Made by a program: the position numbers and the translations under genes. Positions 1-5,897 of a DNA stretch of 6,691 nucleotides are shown here, piece by piece (the stretch's first letter is position 1; the number at the start of each line of letters is the position of its first letter). The notes under the pieces were generated by a model, which was not told the DNA's origin, searched no databases, and worked only from the letters and a program-made list of their open reading frames with translations. This stretch comes from SURF-24 sp964537965 (GTDB lineage: Bacteria > Bacteroidota > Ignavibacteria > Ignavibacteriales > SURF-24), in NCBI GenBank assembly GCA_964537965.1, contig CAZIDB010000247.1, forward strand, positions 1 through 6,691. Reading direction: 5' to 3'.

Positions 1-188
1 TCTGTCGCTGTACCCGTTAGTGTTGCCTGGTTTGGTAATGTTATATTCTGGTTTGCCCCTGCGTTTACCACAGGTGCTGTGTTTGCTACCTGAGTAAAAA
101 CATTTTGATAAAAAAAGAATAATATTATCAGGTTAAAAAATAATTTGTTCATTGATAGCTGTGAAATAGGAAAGTAAAATCTTTGCAT
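1..188 (-). CDS. Secreted PKD/K319L-like domain protein, N-terminal fragment
   Basis: Only the first 62 codons and 2 nt are visible; the gene runs off the left edge. The translation starts MQRFYFPISQLSMNKLFF and continues through a hydrophobic stretch (LIILFFYQNVFTQ), which looks like a signal peptide cleaved near residues 32-35. It then has NTAPVVNAGANQNITLP and a following ATLTGTAT. This 'APVVNAGxNQxITLP...ATLxGT' pattern is the usual opening of PKD-type (K319L-like) beta-sandwich repeats in secreted proteins. I chose the ATG at 186-188 because AGGA lies 5 nt upstream of it. The alternative in-frame ATG at 150-152 has no Shine-Dalgarno but would give a shorter, more typical signal peptide (MNKLFFNLIILFF). 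A strong terminator at 332-366 precedes it, so it probably starts its own transcript. The C-terminus cannot be seen, and a T9SS sorting domain there is only expected from the neighbours. Confidence 0.8.
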   Translation of the reverse strand, partial: MQRFYFPISQLSMNKLFFNLIILFFFYQNVFTQVANTAPVVNAGANQNITLPNQATLTGTAT

Positions 189-265
189 TATTATCCTGCT
201 AAAGTGATAAAAAAAATTTTTACACTTCTTGACGAGCACCCTCTTAACTGATTTTGGAAAAGCTA

Positions 266-296
266 ATTATATATAAAGGTAAAATTTTAGTGGAAA
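266..296 (-). promoter_or_regulatory. Weak candidate promoter for the PKD-domain gene
   Basis: On the minus strand, TATAAT lies at 271-266 within an AT-rich run. The best upstream element is TTTCCA at 296-291, 19 nt away, a poor and widely spaced -35 match. The position is sensible: downstream of the terminator at 332-366 and about 80 nt before the start at 188. I see no operator or riboswitch in 189-331. Confidence 0.25.
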
Positions 297-331
297 GATG
301 CAAGAAGAATTTTCTGAAGTCGCTGTGATAC

Positions 332-366
332 AAAAAAAAGGCGAATAAGGAAAACCTTACCCGCCT
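332..366 (-). terminator. Strong rho-independent terminator of the beta-propeller/dockerin gene
   Basis: Read on the minus strand, AGGCGGGTAAGG pairs with CCTTATTCGCCT around a TTTT loop, and a run of eight T (339-332, the first closing the stem) follows. Two of the twelve stem pairs are G-U wobbles (360/361 with 344/345). The stem is therefore continuous only in minus-strand RNA; the plus strand would have A-C mismatches there. It begins 22 nt after the stop codon at 389-391. Confidence 0.92.
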
Positions 367-388
367 ATAAAATAATCAAAGAATCCGT

Positions 389-2695
389 TTATCTTAAATA
401 CTGCATTTTCTTTACAAACGATAATATCTTATTACTTTCAACTGACTGAGCAGTCATCCGGTAAATATAAATACCGCTTGCAAGGTTATTTGGTATCCAT
501 TCAACCTGATGAATTCCGGTTCCATATTCTTCATCATTTATTAGTGTAGAGATTTCCTGTCCAAGCATGTTATATATTTTCAGGCTAATTCTGCTAACTT
601 CCGGCAGTTCAAATTGTATTTGTGTCGATGGATTAAATGGATTCGGGAAATTCTGCAGTAATTGATATTCTGAAACTACAATCTCGTTTTCTTTTCCCAA
701 GTCATGAGTTTTACCCCAATTTGAATTCAATACAACATAGAAATCCTCAGAATTTATTACTCCGTCTCCGTTACAATCTGCATATGTTGCTGCAGCTGGT
801 ATCCAAGCCATTGCTTCCTGGCCAATCCATTGTGTTGATGCGTTCGGTCTTGGTGATCCAACTTTATTTTCATAAAGTTTTATTGCATTGAAGTCATCAT
901 AATTTACTACTCCATCGTTGTTTGCATCTCCGGGCCATACTGTTAGCATACTTTCTACGGTATTTGTTCCTATTGTAAAAGTATTATTTGATATATCATA
1001 TACATTTGGATTACCAAATTTACTTACTCTTACAAGACAACGAGTAGCTGGAGTTTTAGGTACCGTCCATTGATAGGAACCGCTTGTTGCGCTATTTCTT
1101 GCCTTGATAATATTCCAGGTTGAACCTCCATTTGTAGAGAATTCAATCTTTACATAATTAGGGCCTGATGAACTGTTAATAGCAGAACTTCCTACTGCTC
1201 CTAAATTAGCACTCCAACGAATATTTGTTGTTGAACCAATAGGTAAAACCTCTCCACCATTCGGATATTTTACCATTATTGGTTGTGCAGTAAAAAACTT
1301 AATACCGATTGGGATATACTCTTTATCTTCTCCTGTAAAAGGAGCAACACTTCCAACAAGAGTATTAGTATTTAAATCAATTATTCCAACCTGTTCTACT
1401 CCACCTGATACTGTATGATTGCTAAAATACAAATAGCGACCATTCATATCTATATCAAGTACATCCACTCCAAACAGACCGCTGCTGCCGCCTATAAGCG
1501 GATCAATAGAAATAGTATTATCTGCAGTAACAACTCCGGGTGAAACAACATTTAACGAAAAAATATCATACTGACTTTTTACATAAGCTTTTTTTCCGTC
1601 AGGTGAAAACACAACACTCTGACCAAAAGTTTTATCAAATAACGTTTCTAAAGGTGTAAATTCAACAGGAACTTCGCCAACATAAGATACTACACCAGGT
1701 TCTGAAATATTCAATACTTCAGGGAAACCAGATGTATATTCTTCAACTTCATCTGTTTTTGCAAGTATATTATCACTTACATCATCTGGCTCTATTAGTT
1801 TTGGAAAACCAACCGCTACAGCAGTTTTTCCATCAGGAGATATGCTTACATTAACAGGTCCATTATGTACAGGTACATTTCCGACATAAGAAAACTTTCC
1901 AATGGTTGGATTTAATAACAATACAGCGATTTGCCCACCAAAATAATCTGCTGCAAGCACAGTCCTGCCATCAGGAGAAATAGATATTGAATTTGCATAT
2001 GCATAATACTCCCACTCTTCTTCTCCTTCTTCATCTTCACCAAGTAAAGTACCCATTATGCATTCATCAACAATAGTTCTTGTTTGAATATCAATGCTTG
2101 TAACTCTTGGGGTAAACCCTCCATCAGAAACCAACACATATTTACCATCGGGTGTTACATCAAGATCCTCAGCAAAATAATTTATCTCAACTGAACCAAT
2201 TAATGTTAAATTTTTTGGATTACTTAAATCGATAAAATAAAGAGTACTCTCACCAAAACAACTTACAATTGCAGTGCTGTTATCCGGTGTTACAACAACA
2301 TCAAACAATTGATTAAATTGAAAAAATGGTCCATATACGGTACCGGTAGCTGCATCAATCACACTAAGTCCACCGTTATCTCTATCATATGTCCAATCTT
2401 CCTCAGGATCATAATATGGTCCATTCCAATATACTACTGTTAAACAATATCCACCTGCGTTAATAGTATTAGTTGTTTTTGGGACAAATGTCTTTTTTAA
2501 AGTTTTCCCTGATTCAACTATACTATTTTTATTAACCTCGGAAGGATAAAAATCTTTTGTATCAGATACAGCCTGATGAGTATTATTTTTCTTCTTAATT
2601 ATTTGTTTGTTCTGGGCATGCAGTGTTATACCCTGCAAAATAACAGAGATTATTATCATCAGAATGATAGTAGAAGAATGTAATAGTTTTTTCAT
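389..2695 (-). CDS. Secreted beta-propeller, Ig-like, dockerin-like protein with T9SS sorting domain
   Basis: This is a 768-residue secreted or surface protein; no enzyme domain is recognised. Residues 1-28 (MKKLLHSSTIILMII...HAQ) are a signal peptide. Residues about 80-470 form a YVTN/WD-like beta-propeller with recurring TPDG/SPDG turns (TPDN, DVTPDGK, SISPDGR, SISPDGK, VFSPDGK, DMNGR), giving six or seven blades. One blade carries an acidic loop (GEDEEGEEEWE, about 219-229). Residues 474-575 are an Ig-like domain with the motifs YPNGGE, STNGGSTW and LVRVS. Residues 587-660 hold two dockerin/EF-hand-type calcium loops. Residues from about 677 are the T9SS type A sorting domain (QNFPNPFNPST, IYNMLGQE, LASGIYIYR, FVKKM). 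An in-frame GTG at 2710 would add five residues, but it lies inside the AAGGTGAGG Shine-Dalgarno, so the ATG at 2693-2695 is preferred. The gene is flanked by its own promoter and terminator and looks monocistronic. The domain calls are firm, but the ligand is unknown. Confidence 0.93.
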   Translation of the reverse strand: MKKLLHSSTIILMIIISVILQGITLHAQNKQIIKKKNNTHQAVSDTKDFYPSEVNKNSIVESGKTLKKTFVPKTTNTINAGGYCLTVVYWNGPYYDPEEDWTYDRDNGGLSVIDAATGTVYGPFFQFNQLFDVVVTPDNSTAIVSCFGESTLYFIDLSNPKNLTLIGSVEINYFAEDLDVTPDGKYVLVSDGGFTPRVTSIDIQTRTIVDECIMGTLLGEDEEGEEEWEYYAYANSISISPDGRTVLAADYFGGQIAVLLLNPTIGKFSYVGNVPVHNGPVNVSISPDGKTAVAVGFPKLIEPDDVSDNILAKTDEVEEYTSGFPEVLNISEPGVVSYVGEVPVEFTPLETLFDKTFGQSVVFSPDGKKAYVKSQYDIFSLNVVSPGVVTADNTISIDPLIGGSSGLFGVDVLDIDMNGRYLYFSNHTVSGGVEQVGIIDLNTNTLVGSVAPFTGEDKEYIPIGIKFFTAQPIMVKYPNGGEVLPIGSTTNIRWSANLGAVGSSAINSSSGPNYVKIEFSTNGGSTWNIIKARNSATSGSYQWTVPKTPATRCLVRVSKFGNPNVYDISNNTFTIGTNTVESMLTVWPGDANNDGVVNYDDFNAIKLYENKVGSPRPNASTQWIGQEAMAWIPAAATYADCNGDGVINSEDFYVVLNSNWGKTHDLGKENEIVVSEYQLLQNFPNPFNPSTQIQFELPEVSRISLKIYNMLGQEISTLINDEEYGTGIHQVEWIPNNLASGIYIYRMTAQSVESNKILSFVKKMQYLR
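743..928 (-). other. Dockerin-like calcium-binding module (two loops)
   Basis: Loop 1 is DANNDGVVNYDD (residues 590-601) and loop 2 is DCNGDGVINSED (640-651). Each has acidic or Asn residues at positions 1, 3, 5, 9 and 12, as in type I dockerin F-hand loops. Each is followed by a short hydrophobic helix-like segment (FNAIKLYE; FYVVLNSNW). Loop starts are 50 residues apart, with a Pro/Trp-rich insert (RPNAS...WIGQEAMAW), which is wider than in classical dockerins. Known family members bind cohesins. Here it could instead be a purely structural calcium module preceding the sorting domain, as is common in FCB secreted proteins. Confidence 0.75.
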
Positions 2696-2704
2696 GCGAC
2701 CCAA

Positions 2705-2713
2705 CCTCACCTT
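2705..2713 (-). promoter_or_regulatory. Ribosome binding site AAGGTGAGG deciding the start at 2695
   Basis: On the minus strand AAGGTGAGG ends 9 nt before the ATG at 2693-2695. The competing GTG codon at 2708-2710 is embedded in this motif and so is unlikely to be the initiator. The peptide starting at the ATG (MKKLL...) is also a normal signal-peptide N-terminus. Confidence 0.75.
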
Positions 2714-2749
2714 AATTAAAAGATATGTTATTTGATTTTAAATTTTTTG

Positions 2750-2780
2750 TAAAATTATCTTTTTATATCAGTAATGTCAA
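2750..2780 (-). promoter_or_regulatory. Candidate promoter for the beta-propeller/dockerin gene
   Basis: On the minus strand a perfect TTGACA (2780-2775) is followed 15 nt later by GATAAT (2759-2754). The same stretch also fits the Bacteroidota-type pattern: TTG at 2780-2778, 20 nt, then TAATTTTA at 2757-2750, one base off TAnnTTTG. It lies between the terminator of the upstream gene and the start at 2695, giving a leader of roughly 45-50 nt. The two readings overlap, and I cannot tell which sigma-factor consensus applies. Confidence 0.55.
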
Positions 2781-2843
2781 GATATTTGTTGAATAGTAAT
2801 TACTAAAATTGATGAAACCCCAACTCATTTTTGGTTCATGAAT

Positions 2844-2877
2844 TTAAAATAAAAAAGCCGCCCAATTGAGCGGCTTT
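2844..2877 (-). terminator. Rho-independent terminator of the cohesin/Ig-repeat gene
   Basis: On the minus strand AAAGCCGC (2877-2870) pairs perfectly with GCGGCTTT (2861-2854) around an 8-nt loop. The T-rich run TTTATTTTAAATT follows. It starts about 22 nt after the stop codon at 2900-2902. The opposite strand also has some A/T flanks, but no gene on that strand would need it. Confidence 0.9.
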
Positions 2878-2899
2878 ATAAATCCATATGATTCCTGTA

Positions 2900-5816
2900 T
2901 TACTTAACAAGCATCATCTTTTTGGTTACTTTGTAATTCTTTGCTTCAATCTGATAGAGGTAAATACCAGAATTCAGATTTGATGCATCGAAATTAACGT
3001 AATGATGACCAGGTTCTTTTACTTCATTAACTAATGTAGCAACTTCCTGACCTAAAAGATTATATACTTTTAATACAACCCTGGATTCTTCCGGAATTCC
3101 ATAATATATCTTTGTTGTAGGATTAAACGGATTTGGATAATTCTGTTTAATGCTAAACTCAGTTGGAATTCCCTGAGGATCATAAACTCCAGTTGGTGTT
3201 ACGAGAGTAATTACAACAGTAGTATCAGTATACAATGTACCATCAGTTGCTCTGATAGTTATTATATGTGATTTTCTCTGATCTAAATCAGTAACCCAAC
3301 GTAGTGTACCAAGCGAAGATGATATTGTCATACCTGTTGGTGGAGTACCAACTATTGTATAAGTAACTACATCTCCATTTGGATCTGTTGCTTTATTCTT
3401 CCAGGTATATGTTGAATTTGCTTCTAAAGTTGTTTCAGCAACAGCTTCAGTAAAGTAAGGAGCTACGTTAACTTTAGTAACAGTTACTTCAGCAGAATCA
3501 ACAGCTACTAATTTTCCGTCAGTAACAGAAACTTTTACTGTAAACTTTCCTACCTGAGTGTAAGAAGGTGTCCAGGCAAAATTTCCCAAACTGTCTATAG
3601 AAGCACCGGTTGGAAGAGTAACAGCTGCAAATTTCAATACATCTGCATCCGGATCAGTAGCTGTATATTTGAAAGCAAGAGCCTGATTTTGATTAATAGT
3701 CTGGTCACTTAATACATTTATAAATACAGGAGTACGGTTAACATTATTTACAGTTACTTTAGCAGCTTTAGAAATAATGGTAGCCACTCCATCTGTAACG
3801 CTTACTGAAATATCATATGAACCAGCCTGATCATAACCAGGAGTCCAACTGAATGCACCAGTTGTAGGATTAATTACTGCTCCTGCTGGTACCGGCGCTA
3901 CCAATGAATATGTCACTGCATCTCCGTNNNNNNNNNNNNNNNNNNNNNNNNNNNNNNNNNNNNNNNNNNNNNNNNNNNNNNNNNNNNNNNNNNNNNNNNN
4001 NNNNNNNNNNNNNNNNNNNNNNNNNNNTATCGTTCATTTCCTGTGTGAATACAGGTACTCTGTTTGTATTGTTTACTACTACAATTGAAATCTTTGATGT
4101 AACACTTAAGTCACCATCTGTAGCCACAACTGAAATATTATATGTTCCAGCTTGTGTAAAGTCAGGAGTCCAACTGAATGCACCTGTTACAGGATCGATT
4201 ACTGCTCCTGCTGGTACCGGCGCTACCAATGAATATGTTACTGCATCTCCGTCAGGATCTACAGCTAAATATCCAAATGCCAATGCCTGTCCTTCTGCAA
4301 CAGTTGTATCGTTCATTTCCTGTGTGAATACAGGTACTCTGTTTGTATTTGTAACTGTAATATTAACATCAATATTATCAGTTCCACCAACCGGATCTGT
4401 AACTTTAAAATTTACAACATAAGGACCAGCCTGATCGTAATCAGGGGTCCAGGAAAATACCTGATTAACGAAAGTAGCTCCGGCAGGTAAACCGGTAGCT
4501 TCGTAAACTAAATTATCATTAGAATCATCACCATCAGTAGCTGTAACATTAAAGGTAAGCAATGATGCTTCAGCTACGGTTTGAGGTGCGATATCTGCTA
4601 AAACGGGGATAACATCTTGTGTTATTGCTCCATTATTGTATGTGAAATTGGAATATATTGCTCCCAATTCATCGGTAACTTCGCCGTTGGGTAAAAATGT
4701 TAAGCTAGAGGTACCACCTTTATAATTAAAAACGAGATCAAACAGTTTCCCAGTTTGAAAATCTGGACTTACATCAGTAAATCCAACACGTAATATATTA
4801 TTGTTAATAACATTAGCTTGAAGATTATCACCAACAGAATTTGTTGCTTGAACGAATGTAAGAACATTCGGATCAAATTGAATATCTATGGAAGCTGATC
4901 CTACCCTTAAATTAGTAACGGTTAAAGGGAATGTAACATCACTACCAACAACACCTCTGATGTGTGGTAATGTCATTGCCATCTCTTTTGAAACGCTACC
5001 ATTTATGTAAGTTACATCCATTGTATTACCTAATATGTCAGTAATTTCTGATTCGCCAAGAGTCAAAAACTCAACATTAGAGGAATTATCAATGTATGTA
5101 AAAACAAGGTCTGCTATCTTGCCGTTTGGGATATCAAGAGGTGTATTGTTATTACTGAACCAGCCTAAACCTAATGTACCACCTGAATTATTGGCAGTTA
5201 AACCAACAATATCATTTTCAACACCAACAAATTGTAAAACGCCGGTGTTATATGCAATCTTAAGTGAAATAGATCCTACATTAACTAAATTAAAACCTCT
5301 CAATGGAACTCTAACTGTCTCGCCGGGAGTGCCTTTAACATGATCAAGAGAAATTCTTTGTGGATTTAATATACTACCATCATTATAGTTGACAAGTAAA
5401 GCATTACCTGAAATACTATTTATTTCATTTTGTGACTGAATGAAAGAAAGTGGACTTGTACCACTTGAATAATTAAATACCAAATCAAGCAATTTCCCAT
5501 CATTAATATTAATGGCCGAAACTCCATCAGGAGAGAACCACCCAATTTTTATTGTACCAGGTGTTGGTGAGTTAACAGTAATACCATCTGCGTATTTATT
5601 AGCCGAACCGACATAATCCAACACGCCAGGTGTGTAATTAATTGTTAAACTAATTGCACCAATATTGTTAAAGTTTTGGACGTTAAGAGGAATATTTAAT
5701 GATGTAGTTCCTACTGCAACATTTGTATCAGGCATACTTATCGTAACGTTTTGTGCATTTATCACGCTGGCAAACCCAATAAGAACAATACTCAAAATAA
5801 ATAGAAGTCTTTTCAT
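2900..5816 (-). CDS. Large surface protein: three cohesin-like domains, Ig/cadherin-like repeats, T9SS sorting domain (split by assembly gap)
   Basis: The ATG at 5814-5816 follows GAGG with 8-nt spacing and begins a signal peptide (MKRLLFILSIVLIGF...NAQ, 1-22). Three cohesin-like domains follow at about 23-149, 154-274 and 277-397. Each has an 'N...VGxISLxIxYxxGVLxFVG' strand pair, a later 'GKLxDLVFxY' and a closing 'NGSI/V'. Ig/cadherin-like (He_PIG-type) repeats begin at 403 and recur every 90 residues or so, with DPDGD, PAGA, FSWTPDxxQAG and VTDG motifs. At least five are represented, the third interrupted by the N run. The C-terminus is a T9SS type A sorting domain (QNYPNPFNPTTK, VYNLLGQEVATL, LNSGIYLYQIEA, KKMMLVK). 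One nt and two nt of split codon flank the gap, so the reading frame is restored if the real gap is a multiple of three. Visible coding gives 938 residues plus the gap. A GTG at 3916 is an internal Val codon of a repeat, not a start. The likely role is a surface scaffold or adhesin on a repeat stalk; binding partners are inferred only. Confidence 0.92.
3838..4349 (-). repeat. Near-identical tandem repeats of the Ig/cadherin-like unit (279 bp), containing the gap
   Basis: The 43 bases at 4028-4070 are identical to 4307-4349, a period of 279 bp or 93 codons. On the other side of the gap, 3838-3927 matches 4163-4252 at 84 of 90 positions, including 54 of 55 over 3873-3927. The unit encodes the repeat with VPVFTQEMND, DPDGDAVTYSLVAPVPAGA and FSWTPD. 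The flanking repeats are clearly more diverged. Recent unit duplication is inferred from the nucleotide-level identity. Confidence 0.93.
3928..4027. other. Assembly gap of 100 N inside a coding repeat
   Basis: Exactly 100 unknown bases, the usual placeholder for a gap of unspecified length. Both edges fall inside the near-identical repeat unit. The intact unit has 54 bases (4253-4306) between the equivalent edges, so the simplest true length is 54 bases, or 54 plus whole repeat units. Either value puts both flanks in one reading frame, whereas 100 does not. Confidence 0.95.
4626..5750 (-). other. Array of three cohesin-like domains
   Basis: The segments are about 5750-5370, 5357-4995 and 4988-4626, each about 121-127 codons. 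Shared blocks are IGAISLTINY / VGSISLKIAY / VGSASIDIQF, then VLDYVG / VLQFVG / VLTFVQ, then GKLLDLVFNY / GKIADLVFTY / GKLFDLVFNY. Pairwise divergence is high at the protein level, so these are old duplications, unlike the Ig repeats. Cohesins are jelly-roll modules that classically bind dockerins. Resemblance to the family is clear by eye, but the binding surface has not been assessed. Confidence 0.78.
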
Positions 5817-5818
5817 TT

Positions 5819-5847
5819 GTAATGCCTCATTTTTTATTTTTTATGAG
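5819..5847 (-). promoter_or_regulatory. Ribosome binding region with potential Shine-Dalgarno-masking stem
   Basis: On the minus strand GAGG (5828-5825) lies 8 nt before the ATG at 5814-5816. CTCAT (5847-5843) and ATGAG (5830-5826) can pair across an A-rich 12-nt loop, extendable by one U-G pair, and would cover the Shine-Dalgarno. The stem is short and AU-rich, so its stability is doubtful. Immediately 3' of the Shine-Dalgarno is CATTAC (5824-5819), complementary to the loop of the upstream hairpin. Confidence 0.45.
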
Positions 5848-5849
5848 AA

Positions 5850-5887
5850 AAATCATTCAAAGCTTGCAGGCATTACCCTGCAAGCTT
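5850..5887 (-). terminator. Perfect intergenic hairpin, probable terminator or attenuator
   Basis: AAGCTTGCAGG (5887-5877 on the minus strand) and CCTGCAAGCTT (5870-5860) form a perfect 11-bp stem with a 6-nt loop, GTAATG. The T-run is delayed and short (TGAATGATTTTTC), weaker than those of the other two terminators here. It starts 10 nt after the stop codon of the upstream gene and ends only 43 nt before the next start. With no clear promoter in that space, partial termination and read-through in a two-gene operon is likely. It may alternatively act as an mRNA-stabilising stem. Confidence 0.65.
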
Positions 5888-5897
5888 ATTGAATAAC

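Noticed and set aside
389..2695. A cellulosomal or polysaccharide-degrading enzyme because of the dockerin-like module
   Set aside because: The rest of the protein is a beta-propeller, an Ig-like domain and a sorting domain; no glycoside hydrolase motif is visible.
2900..3916. A separate gene starting at GTG 3916
   Set aside because: This GTG is the Val of the repeat motif DAVTYSL. The other copy has GTA there, and there is no signal peptide or Shine-Dalgarno. It is the 3' part of the gap-split gene.
3870..3927. Out-of-frame C-terminal tail (RRCSDIF...) for the upstream half of the split gene
   Set aside because: It arises only by reading through the 100-N placeholder in the wrong frame; the opposite-phase translation continues the repeat exactly.
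3838..4349. CRISPR-like or non-coding direct repeats
   Set aside because: The period is 279 bp, a multiple of three, and the repeats encode an Ig/cadherin-like domain in frame. There are no short spacers.
3904..4422. Open frame on the plus strand across the gap, and other plus-strand open frames (637-891, 5035-5343, 5665-5892, 6133-6606)
   Set aside because: All are antisense to well-supported domain-coding genes, have no recognisable product or consistent ribosome binding site, and one includes the N run.
2900..5816. A frameshifted pseudogene
   Set aside because: The frame change coincides with the N run and disappears with the repeat-predicted gap length. No stop or frameshift is seen elsewhere.
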